Shown here piece by piece: positions 19,772-31,774 of a stretch of 64,000 bases of DNA (position 1 is its first letter; every line of letters starts with the position of its first letter). The DNA comes from Alphaproteobacteria bacterium (GTDB lineage Bacteria > Pseudomonadota > Alphaproteobacteria > Sphingomonadales > Emcibacteraceae). The stretch spans positions 1 to 64,000 of the forward strand of contig JAADFR010000008.1 of assembly GCA_013152755.1 (NCBI GenBank). Direction: 5' to 3'. Below the pieces are notes generated by a model, which searched no databases, was not told where the DNA came from, and was given only the letters and a program-made list of their open reading frames with translations. A program made the translations under genes and the position numbers.

Positions 19772-20047
19772 GTGAATAAAAATGATCTCGTCGCCGCTGT
19801 GGCAACTGCCGCCGGTCTTTCAAAAGTTGATGCAGCTTCTGCTGTAGATGGCGTATTCTCATCTATTACCGATGCATTGGCATCTGGCGGTGATGTGCGT
19901 CTGGTCGGTTTTGGAACATTTAGCGTTGCACAACGTGCTGCCAGTGAAGGCCGCAACCCGCGCACCGGTGAAAAAATCCAGATTCCTGCGTCCAAACAGC
20001 CTAAGTTTAAAGCCGGTAAAGGCCTTAAAGACGCTGTTAACAAGTAA
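19772..20047 (+). CDS. hup: HU family DNA-binding protein
   Basis: 91 aa histone-like protein that bends and compacts DNA as a dimer. The N-terminal helices ([20 protein letters not shown]) are followed by the saddle [13 protein letters not shown] and the DNA-embracing arm with [16 protein letters not shown]. It starts at GTG, with AGGGGAAG upstream. It has its own promoter and a strong terminator, so it is monocistronic. The position after lon is usual in proteobacteria. Confidence 0.97.
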   Translation: MNKNDLVAAVATAAGLSKVDAASAVDGVFSSITDALASGGDVRLVGFGTFSVAQRAASEGRNPRTGEKIQIPASKQPKFKAGKGLKDAVNK

Positions 20048-20060
20048 TTTGCCTGTTTTT

Positions 20061-20101
20061 AAAAGACGGTTGGCGGAAAAATCGCCAACCGTCTTTTTTT
20101 A
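20061..20101 (+). terminator. rho-independent terminator after hup
   Basis: Perfect 11-bp stem GACGGTTGGCG (20065-20075) and CGCCAACCGTC (20083-20093) with a 7-nt loop, preceded by AAAA and followed by a run of T. Textbook intrinsic terminator. Confidence 0.93.
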
Positions 20102-20177
20102 GGCTTTACATATCTTCAAACAGTCTGTAGACATGCATCCACAAGATGACGGAAGCATGTTGTTGTTTTAAGAAATG

Positions 20178-20253
<76 letters not shown>

Positions 20254-20319
20254 TTATCTTAAATATTACAATGTGTTAACCATATATTTTGTAATATAAC
20301 GGATTTGATGAAAAGCCCC

Positions 20320-20348
20320 TTGACTGTGTCAGGTGAATGGCTTAAATC
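20320..20348 (+). promoter_or_regulatory. candidate sigma-70 promoter of tRNA-Asp
   Basis: TTGACT (20320-20325), 17-base spacer, TAAATC (20343-20348); the tRNA begins 27 bases after the -10. Reasonable spacing, moderate -10 match. Confidence 0.45.
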
Positions 20349-20374
20349 AATCCCACGCCTCAGCGATATTCTCT

Positions 20375-20451
20375 GGGGGTGTAGCTCAGTTGGTTAGAGC
20401 GCTGGCCTGTCACGCCAGAGGTCGCGGGTTCGAGTCCCGTCACTCCCGCCA
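20375..20451 (+). tRNA. tRNA-Asp (anticodon GTC)
   Basis: 77 nt with encoded CCA. Acceptor GGGGGTG pairs with CACTCCC (one G-U). The anticodon stem CTGGC/GCCAG encloses CTGTCAC with anticodon GTC. T-arm GCGGGTTCGAGTCCCGT. Confidence 0.97.
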
Positions 20452-20620
20452 TTTCCCCTTATTTTTTCGTCAATTGTATATTCTTCACATGTAAAGCTTT
20501 TTCCCAAAAAAAGCATTGGCATTTTATGTCACTTCGGGCTATTAAATCAGAGAGGGTTAGACGTCACGGTTGGCGTGAATTTCGCCCGTAACAATATTAA
20601 ATAGAAGGGGTTGGGCACAG

Positions 20621-20986
20621 ATGGATGGATTGCTGCTCGAATATCTTCCAATTCTGATTTTCTTTTTCATTGCAATAATTATGTCTTGCATGTTCATTAT
20701 GCTCCCCATGATGCTGGTCGAGCAAAAGCCGGACGCGGAGAAATTATCCGCTTATGAATGTGGGTTTGAGGCCTTTGATAGTGCCAGAAAGCCCTTTGAT
20801 GTGCGCTTTTATCTGGTGGCCATTTTATTCATTATCTTTGATCTTGAGGTAGCCTTCCTGTTTCCCTGGGCAATTTCTCTGGGCAAGATCGGCCTTTTCG
20901 GCTTTGTATCCATGATGATTTTCCTGGGCGTGCTGACCATTGGATTCATCTATGAATGGAAGAAGGGGGCTTTGGAGTGGGAGTAG
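20621..20986 (+). CDS. nuoA: NADH-quinone oxidoreductase subunit A
   Basis: 121 aa membrane subunit of complex I with three hydrophobic helices and the conserved loop [20 protein letters not shown] between helices one and two, which lies by the quinone chamber. First gene of the 14-gene nuo operon; AGAAGGGG lies upstream. The 170-base leader after tRNA-Asp must hold the operon promoter, but I could not pick one with confidence. Confidence 0.97.
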   Translation: MDGLLLEYLPILIFFFIAIIMSCMFIMLPMMLVEQKPDAEKLSAYECGFEAFDSARKPFDVRFYLVAILFIIFDLEVAFLFPWAISLGKIGLFGFVSMMIFLGVLTIGFIYEWKKGALEWE

Positions 20987-20988
20987 AA

Positions 20989-21525
20989 ATGTCAAAAGGT
21001 GAAAATGTGGGAACCCTGCCCGCCGTGGATCAGGATGTTTATTTCAAATCCTTGTCCGATGATCTGTCCGACAAGGGCTTTGTGGTTGCGAACCTTGACG
21101 ATGTCATTGCCTGGGCCAGAACTGGCTCCCTGTGGTGGATGACATTTGGTCTGGCTTGTTGCGCTGTTGAGATGATGCATTCCAGTATGCCCCGCTATGA
21201 TGTGGAGCGTATGGGATTTGCCCCCCGTGCGTCCCCGCGTCAGTCCGATGTGATGATCGTGGCGGGAACCCTGACCAATAAAATGGCCCCGGCCATGCGC
21301 AAGGTCTATGACCAGATGGCCGAACCCCGTTATGTGATTTCTATGGGTAGCTGCGCCAATGGCGGCGGCTATTACCATTATTCCTATTCGGTGGTGCGCG
21401 GCTGTGACCGGATTGTACCGGTGGATATTTATGTTCCGGGTTGTCCGCCGACGGCGGAGGCACTGGTTTACGGTATTTTGCAACTTCAGAAGAAGATTCG
21501 CCGTACCGTGGCGTTGGACAGATAA
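20989..21525 (+). CDS. nuoB: NADH-quinone oxidoreductase subunit B
   Basis: 178 aa peripheral subunit carrying the terminal 4Fe-4S cluster N2, which reduces quinone. The cluster ligands are Cys57 and Cys58 (LACCAVEMM), Cys122 (GSCANGGG) and Cys152 ([10 protein letters not shown]). I start at ATG 20989 (MSKGENVG), two bases after the nuoA stop, with GGAG upstream; a longer open frame from 20956 would overlap nuoA. Confidence 0.97.
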   Translation: MSKGENVGTLPAVDQDVYFKSLSDDLSDKGFVVANLDDVIAWARTGSLWWMTFGLACCAVEMMHSSMPRYDVERMGFAPRASPRQSDVMIVAGTLTNKMAPAMRKVYDQMAEPRYVISMGSCANGGGYYHYSYSVVRGCDRIVPVDIYVPGCPPTAEALVYGILQLQKKIRRTVALDR

Positions 21526-21535
21526 GGAGGGCTAT

Positions 21536-22171
21536 GTGAGTAATCAGGAAACACTGAATGACATGGGCGAGTCCATCGTTCGGGCACTGGAAAATGAAGT
21601 CCACGGTTTTGAGATCGTTTTGGGTGAGCTGACGGTTCGGGCGCGGGCGGACAGGATTGTTACGGTTCTGACCACTCTGCGGGACGAGGCTCTGTTTAAA
21701 TTTGTCCAACTCATTGATATTTGCGGGGTTGATTATCCCGAACGAGCGCGGCGTTTTGACGTTGTTTATCATCTGTTGAGTCTGAAACATAATATCCGGG
21801 TGCGCATAAAAATTCTGGCCGATGATGAAACGCCGGTGCCGTCGGTAACGGACGTCTATCTGGCGGCCAACTGGTATGAGCGCGAGGTATGGGACATGTA
21901 TGGGGTCATGTTTGACGGCCATCCTGACCTGCGCCGTCTGCTTACTGATTATGGTTTTCAGGGCCACCCACAGCGCAAGGACTTCCCCCTTACTGGCTAT
22001 GTAGAACTGCGCTATAGCGAGGAAGAGCGGCGGGTTGTTTATGAGCCGGTTAAATTGCAACAGGAATTCCGGGATTTTGATTTTATGAGTCCCTGGGAAG
22101 GGGCCAAATATATATTGCCCGGTGATGAAAAAGCGGACGGCACGGCTGAATCCGGCGGGCAAGAGAGTTGA
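21536..22171 (+). CDS. nuoC: NADH-quinone oxidoreductase subunit C
   Basis: 211 aa 30-kDa-type subunit of the peripheral arm. The signature [22 protein letters not shown] is intact, as are the DFPLTGY and FDFMSPWEG segments. It starts at GTG (VSNQETLND), because a perfect AAGGAGG ends 5 bases upstream; the ATG two bases earlier is out of frame and meets a stop at once. Separate from nuoD, as in most alphaproteobacteria. Confidence 0.96.
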   Translation: MSNQETLNDMGESIVRALENEVHGFEIVLGELTVRARADRIVTVLTTLRDEALFKFVQLIDICGVDYPERARRFDVVYHLLSLKHNIRVRIKILADDETPVPSVTDVYLAANWYEREVWDMYGVMFDGHPDLRRLLTDYGFQGHPQRKDFPLTGYVELRYSEEERRVVYEPVKLQQEFRDFDFMSPWEGAKYILPGDEKADGTAESGGQES

Positions 22172-22175
22172 GAAT

Positions 22176-23354
22176 ATGGCTGAAGTAGATATTAAAAACT
22201 ATAATATAAACTTTGGGCCACAGCATCCTGCGGCTCACGGGGTTTTGCGGCTCATTCTGGAGCTTGACGGTGAAGTGGTCGAACGCGCCGACCCCCATAT
22301 CGGTCTGTTGCACCGGGGCACAGAAAAGCTGATCGAGCATAAAACCTATCTTCAGGCGATCCCCTATTTCGACCGGCTGGATTATGTCTCGCCCATGAAT
22401 CAGGAACATGCCTTCTGTCTGGCCATTGAAAAGTTGTTGGGGCTTGAAGTGCCGGAGCGCGGCCAGTATATTCGCGTGCTTTATTGCGAAATAGGCCGGA
22501 TCCTCAATCATATTATGAATGTGACCGCCCATGGCATGGATGTGGGCGCCTTGACACCGATCCTCTGGGGGTTTGAGGAGAGGGAACTGCTCATGGAATT
22601 TTATGAGCGGGTAAGCGGCGCGCGGCTTCATGCCAATTATTACCGGCCCGGCGGCGTGCATCAGGATCTGCCCGAGGGGTTGACCGATGATATTCTGCGC
22701 TGGTGTGATAATTTCCCCAAAACCATGAATGATATTGAAACGCTGGTCACGGAAAACCGTATTTTCAAACAGCGTAATGTGGGTATCGGCAAGGTCACCG
22801 CAGAGGAATGTTACGCGCTCGGCTTCACCGGGGCCATGTTGCGCGGCTCCAACGTGGCGTGGGACTTGCGCAAGGCGCAGCCCTATGATGCCTATAATGA
22901 TATGGATTTTGACGTGGTCGTGGGCAAAAACGGTGATTGCTATGACCGGTTTGTCCTGCGCATTGAGGAAATGTATCAAAGCATACGGATCATTCGCCAA
23001 TGTATTGAGAAAATGCCAAAGGGCGATGTGTTGTCCGCAGACCATACAGTGACACCGCCGCGCCGGGCCAATATCAAAACCTCTATGGAGGCTTTGATTC
23101 AGCATTTCAAACTCTATACCGAAGGCTTCAAAGTGCCGGAGGGTGAGGTCTATGCCGCTGTTGAAGCCCCCAAGGGCGAGTTCGGTGTCTATCTGGTTTC
23201 TGACGGCAGCAACAAGCCTTACCGCTGTAAAATACGTGCCCCGGGCTTTGCCCATTTGCAGGCCATGGATCATGTGGCGCGGGGGCATATGCTGGCCGAT
23301 ATTCCGGCCTTGATGGGGTCTTTTGATATTGTGTTCGGAGAGGTTGACCGATGA
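22176..23354 (+). CDS. nuoD: NADH-quinone oxidoreductase subunit D
   Basis: 392 aa 49-kDa-type subunit that forms the quinone-binding pocket with NuoB and NuoH. Characteristic segments are [56 protein letters not shown] and the C-terminal DIVFGEVDR. Start at ATG 22176 (MAEVDIKNY), four bases after the nuoC stop. The last four bases overlap the nuoE start. Confidence 0.97.
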   Translation: MAEVDIKNYNINFGPQHPAAHGVLRLILELDGEVVERADPHIGLLHRGTEKLIEHKTYLQAIPYFDRLDYVSPMNQEHAFCLAIEKLLGLEVPERGQYIRVLYCEIGRILNHIMNVTAHGMDVGALTPILWGFEERELLMEFYERVSGARLHANYYRPGGVHQDLPEGLTDDILRWCDNFPKTMNDIETLVTENRIFKQRNVGIGKVTAEECYALGFTGAMLRGSNVAWDLRKAQPYDAYNDMDFDVVVGKNGDCYDRFVLRIEEMYQSIRIIRQCIEKMPKGDVLSADHTVTPPRRANIKTSMEALIQHFKLYTEGFKVPEGEVYAAVEAPKGEFGVYLVSDGSNKPYRCKIRAPGFAHLQAMDHVARGHMLADIPALMGSFDIVFGEVDR

Positions 23355-23968
23355 ACATCAGTGTAAGAAACGCGGAAAAATTTGAGTTTACGGCTGAGAA
23401 TATGACTTGGGCCGAAGGACAGATGGCGAAATATCCTGCAAATCGCAAGCAAAGCGCGGTGATGCCTCTGCTGACCCGGGCGCAGGAACAGAATAACGGC
23501 TGGGTTTCAATCCCTGTGATGGAATATGTAGCCGATCTTCTGGGTATGGCTTATATCCGGGTGCAGGAAGTGGCGAGCTTCTATACCATGTATAATCTGA
23601 AACCTGTAGGCAAGCATGTGATAGAGGTCTGTACCACGACCCCCTGCTGGTTGCGGGGGTCCGACGATGTGGTAGCCGCCTGTAAGGATGAGCTGGGCAT
23701 TGGTTTCGGTGAGACCACGGCGGACGGCGAGTTTACCCTGCTTGAGGTGGAATGTGCCGGGGCTTGCGTTAATGCGCCGGTGATCGCCTATAAAAAGGAA
23801 TATTACGAGGATCTGGATAATGACAGCACCCGTAAATTCATCAAAGCCATCAAAAGCGGCGAGGTTCCCGTATCGGGACCGCAAACCACAGACCGTCATA
23901 AATCGGCACCGCAGGGTGGCCCGACAACCTTGAAAGAATTTTGCGCCGTGCAGGGAGGGCAGGAATAA
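23351..23968 (+). CDS. nuoE: NADH-quinone oxidoreductase subunit E
   Basis: 205 aa 24-kDa-type subunit with a thioredoxin-like 2Fe-2S cluster N1a. Ligands are Cys94 and Cys99 (CTTTPC) and Cys135 and Cys139 (CAGAC). The C-terminal extension from about residue 165 ([17 protein letters not shown]) is Pro/Thr/Ser-rich and low in complexity, a feature of many alphaproteobacterial NuoE proteins. ATGA overlap with nuoD and TAATG overlap with nuoF. Confidence 0.97.
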   Translation: MNISVRNAEKFEFTAENMTWAEGQMAKYPANRKQSAVMPLLTRAQEQNNGWVSIPVMEYVADLLGMAYIRVQEVASFYTMYNLKPVGKHVIEVCTTTPCWLRGSDDVVAACKDELGIGFGETTADGEFTLLEVECAGACVNAPVIAYKKEYYEDLDNDSTRKFIKAIKSGEVPVSGPQTTDRHKSAPQGGPTTLKEFCAVQGGQE

Positions 23969-25251
23969 TGCTTGCAGATAAAGATCGCATCTTTACCAAC
24001 CTATATGGCTATCAGAGCTATGGTCTGGACGCCGCAAAGAAACGCGGTGACTGGGACGGGACCAAACAGATACTGGAAAAGGGCATTGACTGGATCATCG
24101 GCGAGATGAAATCTTCTGGTCTGCGTGGTCGGGGCGGGGCGGGATTTCCCACCGGCCTGAAATGGTCTTTCATGCCCAAGGAATCCGATGGACGTCCTCA
24201 ATATCTGGTGGTCAATGCGGATGAGGGCGAACCGGGTACCTGTAAGGACCGGGAGATTATGCGCCATGACCCCCATAAGCTGATCGAAGGCTGCCTTGTG
24301 GCCGGGTTCGCCATGCGGGCTTGCGCGGCCTATATCTATATTCGCGGTGAGTTTGTCCATGAGGCCGATGTGCTGGATGCGGCCATACAAGAGGCCTATG
24401 CCGATGGTTTGATCGGCGATAATGCCTGCGGCAGCGGCTATAAATTCGACGTTTATGTCCACCGGGGGGCCGGCGCTTATATCTGCGGCGAGGAAACGGC
24501 GCTCATTGAAAGTCTTGAGGGCAAGAAGGGTCAGCCACGTCTGAAACCACCTTTTCCGGCCAATGTTGGCCTTTATGGCTGTCCGTCCACAGTGAATAAT
24601 GTGGAGTCCATTGCGGTGGCCCCGACCATTCTGCGGCGCGGCGGCGCGTGGTTTGCCGGTCTGGGCCGGGAGAATAACACCGGGACGAAACTGTTCTGTA
24701 TTTCCGGTCATGTGAACAACCCGTGTAATGTGGAAGAGGAAATGGGCATCCCGCTGAAAGAGCTTATTGAAAAGCATGCGGGCGGTGTTCGCGGGGGCTG
24801 GGACAATTTGCTGGCAATTATTCCGGGTGGCTCGTCGGTCCATATGCTGCCCAAAAGCATTTGTGATGCCGTCTTGATGGATTTTGACAGTCTGCGCGCT
24901 GAAGGCAGTGGCCTTGGTACGGCGGCGGTGATTGTCATGGACAAGTCAACGGATCTTGTGCGGGCCATTGCGCGTCTTAGCGCCTTTTACGCCCATGAAA
25001 GCTGCGGCCAATGTACGCCGTGCCGGGAAGGCACTGGCTGGATGTCGCGGGTGATGCAGCGCATGGTTACGGGCGAGGCGGAAATGGAAGAAATTGACAT
25101 GCTGCTGGATGTGACCAAGAAGGTGGAAGGTCATACCATTTGTGCCCTTGGCGATGCGGCGGCCTGGCCCATTCAGGGATTGTTCCGTCATTTCCGGCCC
25201 GAAGTGGAACAGCGGATACTGAATTATAAGAAAAGCCGTAATGCGGCGTGA
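23968..25251 (+). CDS. nuoF: NADH-quinone oxidoreductase subunit F
   Basis: 427 aa 51-kDa-type subunit, the NADH dehydrogenase site. It has the nucleotide-binding [10 protein letters not shown] (from residue 54), the FMN region [28 protein letters not shown], and 4Fe-4S cluster N3 ligands Cys346, Cys349, Cys352 ([11 protein letters not shown]) plus the later Cys in HTICALGD. Start at ATG 23968, whose A is the last base of the nuoE stop. Confidence 0.97.
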   Translation: MLADKDRIFTNLYGYQSYGLDAAKKRGDWDGTKQILEKGIDWIIGEMKSSGLRGRGGAGFPTGLKWSFMPKESDGRPQYLVVNADEGEPGTCKDREIMRHDPHKLIEGCLVAGFAMRACAAYIYIRGEFVHEADVLDAAIQEAYADGLIGDNACGSGYKFDVYVHRGAGAYICGEETALIESLEGKKGQPRLKPPFPANVGLYGCPSTVNNVESIAVAPTILRRGGAWFAGLGRENNTGTKLFCISGHVNNPCNVEEEMGIPLKELIEKHAGGVRGGWDNLLAIIPGGSSVHMLPKSICDAVLMDFDSLRAEGSGLGTAAVIVMDKSTDLVRAIARLSAFYAHESCGQCTPCREGTGWMSRVMQRMVTGEAEMEEIDMLLDVTKKVEGHTICALGDAAAWPIQGLFRHFRPEVEQRILNYKKSRNAA

Positions 25252-25280
25252 TGAAATAAGAGAAGTGTGGAGTTTACATA

Positions 25281-27326
25281 ATGCCAACGCTTAATATTGA
25301 CGGGATAGAGGTCGAGGTCGAGAATGGGTCAACTGTTCTTCAGGCCTGTGAGGCGGCGGGAATCGAGATTCCGCGCTTTTGTTACCATGAACGCCTGTCT
25401 ATTTCCGGCAATTGCCGGATGTGTCTTGTGGAGATGGAGAAGGCACCAAAACTGATCGCCTCCTGCGCTATGCCCGCCGGTGACGGCATGGTCATTCATA
25501 CCAACAGCGACAAGGTCCGGCGGGGCCGCGAAGGGGTTCTGGAATTTACCCTGATCAATCATCCGCTGGATTGCCCGGTCTGTGATCAGGGCGGGGAATG
25601 TGACCTTCAGGATCAATATCTTTATTACAGCGGCGATGATGCCCGCTATACGGAAGCCCGGCGCGTGGTGTCAAAAGAGGATTTTGGCCCGCTGGTCAAG
25701 ACCATGATGACCCGCTGTATCCATTGTACGCGCTGCGTTCGTTTTTCCGAGGAAATCGCAGGCGTCCCGGCCCTTGGCGGTATCGGGCGCGGCGATCATC
25801 TGGAAATCACCACTTATATGGAACAGCCTTTCGCCTCTGAATTATCGGGCAATGTGGTTGATCTATGCCCGGTGGGAGCCTTGACCAACAAGCCTTACGC
25901 TTTTTCCGCCCGTCCGTGGGAATTGAAATCAACGGAAACATTTGATGTCCATGACGCCATGGGGTCAAGCATCCGCGCCGATGCGCGGGGCCGTGAAGTG
26001 ATGCGCTTCCTGCCCCGGGTTCATGAGGATGTGAATGAGGAATGGATTTCCGACAAGACGCGTCAGGCCGTGGACGGCCTGAAATATAACCGCCTTGATA
26101 CGCCTTATGTACGCCGGGACGGCACCTTACAGCCCGCCTCATGGGATGAGGCCTTTGACGCTATCGCGGATAACATCAAGGGCAAGAAGATGGCCGCTTT
26201 GGTGGGTGATCTTTGTGACCTTGAAAGCATGTATGCCCTGAAAGGTCTGATGACCGCGCTGGGCAGTGAGGCCATTGACTGTCGTCAGGACGGGGCCAAA
26301 TATGGGGGCAAACATCGGGTCGGTTATCTGTTCAATTCGGGCATTGCCGGTATTGATGAGGCCGACGCCTGTCTGCTGGTGGGCAGCAACCCGCGTAAAG
26401 AGGCACCGGTCTTGAATATTCGCCTGCGCTATCTGTCAAAACGCGGACCAATAGCCTCCGTGGGTGATGTGGAAAACCTGACCTATCCGGTGCAGCATCT
26501 GGGCAATACGGTCAAGGCTCTGGAAAATATTCTGGCGGGCAAGGGCGATTTTGCCAAGGCTTTGAAAGCCGCCAAAAATCCCATGATCATTCTGGGGTCT
26601 GGGGCGGCAAGCCATAAGGACGGGGCCTATATCCTGAAACTGGCCCATGATATTGCCGATAAATTCGGCATGGTTCGGGACGGTTGGAACGGCTTTAATA
26701 TCCTGCATCATGCGGCGAGCCGAGTCGGGGCCATGGACCTTGGTCTGGTGACGGACGGCGGTGTGGACGGCATTCTGGACGGAGCCGCGTCTGGTGAAAT
26801 TGACGTGGTCTTTAATATGGGCGCGGATGAGATTGATCTGGGCCGTCTGGAAAAAGCCTTTGTGATTTATCAGGGCAGCCACGGGGACGCAGGCGTGAAA
26901 TACGCCGATGTGATTTTGCCCGGTGTAGCCTATACGGAAAAGCCGGGAACCTATGTCAATATGGAGGGCCGGGTGCAAATGGCCCCTCGGGTGATCTTTG
27001 GCCCCGGTGATGCGCGGGAGGATTGGACAATTCTCCGGGCCTTGTCCGAAAGGCTGGGACATGTGCTGCCCTATGATAACCTGGCAGAGCTCAGAGCCAA
27101 AATGATCGCGGATCATCCGGCCCTTGCGGCGGTGGATCAATTGCCTGAGGAGCCTTGGGCTGATTTTGGCGTTGCGGGCAAGGCATCGGACGTGCCGATC
27201 ACCAATCTGATTGGTGATTTTTATCAGACCAACCCGATCGCAAGGTCGTCCAAAGTTATGGCGGAATGCAGTACGGCTTACGTAGGCGCAAAATTTGTAG
27301 CGGAGGCAACAGGAACCAATGGCTGA
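25281..27326 (+). CDS. nuoG: NADH-quinone oxidoreductase subunit G
   Basis: 681 aa 75-kDa-type subunit carrying the iron-sulfur chain. The N-terminal ferredoxin domain binds 2Fe-2S N1b (Cys34, Cys45, Cys48, Cys62); next come [18 protein letters not shown] and [10 protein letters not shown] for N5 and N4. A molybdopterin-oxidoreductase-like domain without the cofactor follows ([20 protein letters not shown]). The length is typical of alphaproteobacterial and mitochondrial forms and shorter than E. coli NuoG. Overlaps nuoH by 8 bases. Confidence 0.97.
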   Translation: MPTLNIDGIEVEVENGSTVLQACEAAGIEIPRFCYHERLSISGNCRMCLVEMEKAPKLIASCAMPAGDGMVIHTNSDKVRRGREGVLEFTLINHPLDCPVCDQGGECDLQDQYLYYSGDDARYTEARRVVSKEDFGPLVKTMMTRCIHCTRCVRFSEEIAGVPALGGIGRGDHLEITTYMEQPFASELSGNVVDLCPVGALTNKPYAFSARPWELKSTETFDVHDAMGSSIRADARGREVMRFLPRVHEDVNEEWISDKTRQAVDGLKYNRLDTPYVRRDGTLQPASWDEAFDAIADNIKGKKMAALVGDLCDLESMYALKGLMTALGSEAIDCRQDGAKYGGKHRVGYLFNSGIAGIDEADACLLVGSNPRKEAPVLNIRLRYLSKRGPIASVGDVENLTYPVQHLGNTVKALENILAGKGDFAKALKAAKNPMIILGSGAASHKDGAYILKLAHDIADKFGMVRDGWNGFNILHHAASRVGAMDLGLVTDGGVDGILDGAASGEIDVVFNMGADEIDLGRLEKAFVIYQGSHGDAGVKYADVILPGVAYTEKPGTYVNMEGRVQMAPRVIFGPGDAREDWTILRALSERLGHVLPYDNLAELRAKMIADHPALAAVDQLPEEPWADFGVAGKASDVPITNLIGDFYQTNPIARSSKVMAECSTAYVGAKFVAEATGTNG

Positions 27327-28383
27327 TTTACTCGTTCAATTTTTTCAATGGGCCTTTGGGGTAACACTTGCGCCGTGGCTGGCGACCATTTCCGGCATTG
27401 TGGTTGGTATTCTGGCCATTGTTTTGCCGCTTCTGATTGTGGTTGCCATGAGCGTCTATATGGATCGCAAGGTCTGGGCCGGGATGCAGATGCGGCGCGG
27501 CCCCAATGTGGTTGGCCCGTGGGGTCTGTTGCAATCTTTTGCCGATGGGTTGAAGCTCTTTCTAAAAGAAACCATAATTCCGGCCAGTGCAAACAAGTTC
27601 ATTTTCCTGCTGGCCCCGGCGTTAACCTTCCTGCTGGCTCTTGTTGCCTGGGCGGTGATTCCCTTTGATGTGGGAGTGGTTCTGGCTGATCTGAATGTAG
27701 GTATCCTGTATCTGTTCGCCATATCATCCCTTGGGGTTTACGGCATTATCCTGTCCGGTTGGGCCAGTAATTCGCGCTATGCTTTTCTGGGCGCGCTCCG
27801 CTGTTCGGCGCAGATGGTCTCTTACGAAGTGTCCATCGGTTTTGTGCTGGTGACGGTATTGATGACCGCAGGCTCGTTGAATTTAAGCGAAATCATTATG
27901 GCGCAGAAAGATGTATTCTGGGGCGTCAATGGTTATTGGTTCACCCCATTATTTCCCATGATGATCGTGTTTTTCATCTCGGCGCTGGCGGAAACCAACC
28001 GGCCGCCGTTTGATTTGCCTGAGGCCGAGGCCGAGATTGTTGCCGGTTATCAGGTTGAATATTCCTCTATGGCCTTTGCTCTGTTCTTCCTCGGCGAATA
28101 TGCCAATATTATTCTGATGTCCGCCATGACCAGCATTCTGTTTCTGGGCGGATGGTTGCCGCCGGTGGATTGGGCGCCGCTCTATATCATTCCGGGCTGG
28201 ATATGGTTCTTTGGCAAGATATTTTTCGTCTTTTTCGTCTTCGCATGGGTCAAGGCCACGGTGCCGCGCTATCGTTATGATCAGCTGATGCGTCTGGGCT
28301 GGAAAGTATTTTTGCCGATTTCATTACTTTGGGTCGTTTTAACCGGACTGTTCTTGTTGCTTACCGACAAGATACCGGCGTAA
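27319..28383 (+). CDS. nuoH: NADH-quinone oxidoreductase subunit H
   Basis: 354 aa membrane subunit (ND1 type) with eight or more helices, linking the peripheral and membrane arms at the quinone entry. Conserved loops are [15 protein letters not shown]-like (here [19 protein letters not shown]), [33 protein letters not shown] and [13 protein letters not shown]. Note Asp in place of the common Glu in the ERK motif. Confidence 0.97.
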   Translation: MADLLVQFFQWAFGVTLAPWLATISGIVVGILAIVLPLLIVVAMSVYMDRKVWAGMQMRRGPNVVGPWGLLQSFADGLKLFLKETIIPASANKFIFLLAPALTFLLALVAWAVIPFDVGVVLADLNVGILYLFAISSLGVYGIILSGWASNSRYAFLGALRCSAQMVSYEVSIGFVLVTVLMTAGSLNLSEIIMAQKDVFWGVNGYWFTPLFPMMIVFFISALAETNRPPFDLPEAEAEIVAGYQVEYSSMAFALFFLGEYANIILMSAMTSILFLGGWLPPVDWAPLYIIPGWIWFFGKIFFVFFVFAWVKATVPRYRYDQLMRLGWKVFLPISLLWVVLTGLFLLLTDKIPA

Positions 28384-28395
28384 AGGAATAGTGAT

Positions 28396-28884
28396 ATGAT
28401 GCTCATAAAACATGCCGCCCGAACGTTTCTGCTCAGCGAATTTGTCAAAGCTATGTGGCTGACATTCCGCTATATGTTCCGGCCCAAGGCCACCATCAAC
28501 TATCCCTATGAAAAGGGACCGCTTAGCCCGCGCTTTAGGGGCGAACATGCTCTGCGCCGTTATGCCAACGGCGAAGAACGCTGTATTGCCTGTAAATTAT
28601 GCGAGGCCATTTGCCCGGCGCAGGCGATCACGATTGAGGCCGCCGAGGCCCCGGACGGATCGCGCCGCACCACCCGCTATGACATTGACATGACCAAATG
28701 TATTTACTGTGGCTATTGTCAGGAAGCCTGCCCGGTGGAAGCCATCGTGGAAGGCCCTAATTTTGAATTTGCCACCGAAACCCGCGAGGAGCTGTTCTAT
28801 AACAAGGACAAGCTGCTGAAAAACGGCGATATGTGGGAACAGGAAATCGCCACCAATATCAAACTTGATGCACCCTACAGGTAG
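28396..28884 (+). CDS. nuoI: NADH-quinone oxidoreductase subunit I
   Basis: 162 aa 23-kDa-type ferredoxin subunit with clusters N6a and N6b: Cys63, Cys66, Cys69, Cys73 and Cys102, Cys105, Cys108, Cys112. The N-terminal amphipathic stretch [22 protein letters not shown] anchors it to the membrane arm. Between nuoH and nuoJ, no overlap. Confidence 0.97.
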   Translation: MMLIKHAARTFLLSEFVKAMWLTFRYMFRPKATINYPYEKGPLSPRFRGEHALRRYANGEERCIACKLCEAICPAQAITIEAAEAPDGSRRTTRYDIDMTKCIYCGYCQEACPVEAIVEGPNFEFATETREELFYNKDKLLKNGDMWEQEIATNIKLDAPYR

Positions 28885-28889
28885 AGACT

Positions 28890-29504
28890 ATGATTTATAC
28901 ATTATGCTTTTATCTTTTTGCCATCGTCACGGTCTTTTCCGGGATCATGGTCATATCAAGCCGCAACCCGGTGCATTCGGTGCTGTATCTCATTCTGGCT
29001 TTCTTTAACTCTGCGGGGCTGTTCGTTCTGCTGGGGGCGGAATTTGTCGCCATGATTTTGGTGATTGTCTATGTGGGCGCGGTGGCAGTTCTGTTCATGT
29101 TTGTGGTGATGATGCTGGATATTGATTACAGCGAGATGCGCAAGGGATTTCAGAAATATCTGCCTATTGGTGCTTTGATCGGGCTTGTCCTGTTGGCGGA
29201 GCTGGTGCTGGTCGGTATGGGCTGGAGCCTGCAGGGGCCGGTGACGACAGACCCCGCGACCGCTATTCCGGCTCTGGATCAAATGACCAATACGGAAGCT
29301 TTGGGCAGTCTGATCTATACCAAATATATCTTTTTGTTTCAGATGGCGGGCCTGATTCTGCTGGTGGCGATGATCGGGGCTATTGTGCTCACCCATCGCA
29401 AGCGTCCCGGTGTCAAGAAACAGAATATCAACGAACAGGTCATGCGTCGTCGCGGCGATGCCTATGACATTGTTAAAGTAAAACCCGGTCAAGGGTTAGG
29501 GTAG
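28890..29504 (+). CDS. nuoJ: NADH-quinone oxidoreductase subunit J
   Basis: 204 aa ND6-type membrane subunit with five predicted helices. NPVHSVLYLILAFFNSAGLF and GAEFVAMILVIVYVGAVAVLF are the family's most conserved segments; the second holds the pi-bulge helix of the proton pathway. Six bases after nuoI and before nuoK. Confidence 0.96.
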   Translation: MIYTLCFYLFAIVTVFSGIMVISSRNPVHSVLYLILAFFNSAGLFVLLGAEFVAMILVIVYVGAVAVLFMFVVMMLDIDYSEMRKGFQKYLPIGALIGLVLLAELVLVGMGWSLQGPVTTDPATAIPALDQMTNTEALGSLIYTKYIFLFQMAGLILLVAMIGAIVLTHRKRPGVKKQNINEQVMRRRGDAYDIVKVKPGQGLG

Positions 29505-29510
29505 GAAAAT

Positions 29511-29822
29511 ATGATGGAAATCGGACTCGTACATTATCTGACCGTAGCGGCCATGTTGTTTACCATTGGCATCTTCGGCATTTTTCTGAACCGGAAGAAT
29601 GTAATTATTATCCTGATGTCGGTGGAGCTTATCCTGCTGGCGGTCAATATTAATTTCGTTGCATTCTCTTCTTACCTCAATGATATGGTAGGGCAGATTT
29701 TTACCATGTTTATTCTGACGGTTGCGGCGGGGGAGGCGGCCATTGGTCTGGCCATCCTTGTGATCTATTTTAGAAATCGCGGGTCGATCGCGGTTGAAGA
29801 CATTCGTCTGATGAAAGGATAA
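29511..29822 (+). CDS. nuoK: NADH-quinone oxidoreductase subunit K
   Basis: 103 aa ND4L-type subunit, three helices. The two buried glutamates of the proton channel are visible in [11 protein letters not shown] and [15 protein letters not shown] 29511 or the next ATG at 29514 may start it. Confidence 0.97.
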   Translation: MMEIGLVHYLTVAAMLFTIGIFGIFLNRKNVIIILMSVELILLAVNINFVAFSSYLNDMVGQIFTMFILTVAAGEAAIGLAILVIYFRNRGSIAVEDIRLMKG

Positions 29823-29830
29823 GTCATAAA

Positions 29831-31774
29831 ATGTATCAGATAATTGTTTTCGGACCTCTTCTTGCCGCCATTATTGCCGGCCTGTTTGGGCGACAGCTTG
29901 GCGACAAGGGATCTCAGGTCATCACCTGTGGGTCCCTGATAATTTCGGCTATCCTGTCGTGGGTTGTTCTGTTCCAGATTGGCTTTGGCCATACGGTGGA
30001 CCATGTGACCATCATGACATGGGTCAATTCCGGTGACCTTAATTTTAACTGGGCCTTCAAGATTGATACCCTGACGGCGGTGATGCTGGTGGTGGTTAAT
30101 ACAATTTCCTCGCTGGTTCATATTTATTCCGTGGGCTATATGAGCCACGATCCTCATAAGCCGCGCTTTATGGCGTATTTGAGCTTTTTCACTTTTGCCA
30201 TGCTGATGCTGGTGACGGCGGATAATTTTGTTCAACTGTTCTTTGGCTGGGAAGGCGTGGGGCTGGCGTCTTACCTGCTGATTGGCTTCTGGTATAAAAA
30301 GCCCTCTGCCTGTGCGGCGGCCATTAAGGCTTTTATTGTTAACCGGGTTGGTGACTTTGGTTTTGCCTTGGGGATCTTTGCCATCTTTATGGCCACCGGC
30401 TCCGTGGATTTTGATACGGTGTTCGCCATGATACCGGATTTGGTGGGACAGAAGATTCACTTCCTGTGGATGGATCTGGATTTGATCACCACTATTAGCA
30501 TATTGCTGTTCATCGGTGCCATGGGCAAGTCGGCTCAGCTTGGTCTGCATACCTGGTTGCCGGACGCCATGGAGGGGCCAACCCCGGTGTCAGCCCTGAT
30601 CCATGCGGCGACTATGGTGACGGCGGGTGTCTTTATGGTGGCCCGGACCTCACCAATTTTTGAATATTCCCCGGATGCCTTGGCTTTTGTTGCTCTCATT
30701 GGCGCGTCAACGGCCATCTTTGCCGCAACCATTGGCACGACCCAGACGGATATCAAGCGAGTGATTGCCTATTCCACCTGTTCCCAGCTGGGTTATATGT
30801 TCTTCGCCCTTGGCGTATCGGCCTACGGTGCGGCCATATTCCATCTGTTCACTCATGCCTTCTTTAAAGCGTTGCTGTTCTTAGGCTCCGGTTCCGTGAT
30901 CCATGCTATGAGTGATGAGCAGGACATGCGGAAAATGGGCGGCCTGCGCAAGAAAATCCCCGGCACTTTTATTATGATGTTGATCGGCACATTGGCCCTG
31001 ACCGGCTTTCCTTTCTTCGCCGGATATTATTCCAAGGATATGATTATCGAGGCCGCCTTTGCTTCTGACTCTTCCTTTGGCGGCTATGCCTTTGCCATGG
31101 GTGTGTTGGCGGCGCTCTTGACCTCTTTCTACAGCTGGCGTCTGATCTTCATGACTTTCTTCGGTAAAAGCCGGGCCAGCCAGTCGGTACAGGATCATAT
31201 CCATGAAAGTGGTAACTGGATGATGGTGCCGCTTTATGTTTTGGCGGCGGGGGCGGTTGCTGCCGGGTTCTTGTTCAAGGATTATTTCATCGGAATTCAT
31301 TATGAGGATTTCTGGGGTCATGCCCTGTTCCTGAAGGATGCGGCCAACAATGTGCTTGAGGAAGCCCACCATATCCCCGGATGGGTCGGGACCGCGCCAT
31401 TTATCGTTATGGTGATTGGTTTTCTGGTGGCCATCTATGCCTATATCTGGAAGCCGGAAACCCCGGCCCAGTTCGCAGGCACCTTCCGTTATCTTTACGC
31501 CCTGTTCTATAACAAATGGTATGTGGATGAGATTTATGACTTCCTGTTCGTTAATCCGGCCAAGCGGCTGGGTACATTCCTGTGGAAGCAGGGGGATGAG
31601 AATATCATTGACCGTTATGGTCCGGACGGGGCGGCGGCCAGCGTTATGGCCCTTGCCCGACGGTTCCGCGCCCTGCAAAGCGGTTATGTCTATCATTACG
31701 CCTTTGCCATGCTGATGGGCGTTGCCGCCTTTGTCACATGGTTCGTCTTTATTTCCGGGGGGGGAGCAAGCTAA
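29831..31774 (+). CDS. nuoL: NADH-quinone oxidoreductase subunit L
   Basis: 647 aa ND5-type antiporter-like proton-pumping subunit. Core motifs are [18 protein letters not shown] (essential Glu), [37 protein letters not shown] (channel Lys and His) and [15 protein letters not shown]. The C-terminal lateral helix and anchor are present. The stop shares a base with the nuoM start (TAATG). Confidence 0.97.
   Translation: MYQIIVFGPLLAAIIAGLFGRQLGDKGSQVITCGSLIISAILSWVVLFQIGFGHTVDHVTIMTWVNSGDLNFNWAFKIDTLTAVMLVVVNTISSLVHIYSVGYMSHDPHKPRFMAYLSFFTFAMLMLVTADNFVQLFFGWEGVGLASYLLIGFWYKKPSACAAAIKAFIVNRVGDFGFALGIFAIFMATGSVDFDTVFAMIPDLVGQKIHFLWMDLDLITTISILLFIGAMGKSAQLGLHTWLPDAMEGPTPVSALIHAATMVTAGVFMVARTSPIFEYSPDALAFVALIGASTAIFAATIGTTQTDIKRVIAYSTCSQLGYMFFALGVSAYGAAIFHLFTHAFFKALLFLGSGSVIHAMSDEQDMRKMGGLRKKIPGTFIMMLIGTLALTGFPFFAGYYSKDMIIEAAFASDSSFGGYAFAMGVLAALLTSFYSWRLIFMTFFGKSRASQSVQDHIHESGNWMMVPLYVLAAGAVAAGFLFKDYFIGIHYEDFWGHALFLKDAANNVLEEAHHIPGWVGTAPFIVMVIGFLVAIYAYIWKPETPAQFAGTFRYLYALFYNKWYVDEIYDFLFVNPAKRLGTFLWKQGDENIIDRYGPDGAAASVMALARRFRALQSGYVYHYAFAMLMGVAAFVTWFVFISGGGAS

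Noticed and set aside
20499-20517. GCTTTTT-CCC-AAAAAAAGC hairpin after tRNA-Asp as a tRNA terminator
   Set aside because: The stem is almost all A-T and is not followed by a T-run.
22083-23288. 401-codon reverse frame opposite nuoC/nuoD
   Set aside because: Lies entirely opposite conserved complex I genes; composition is that of a mirrored coding strand.
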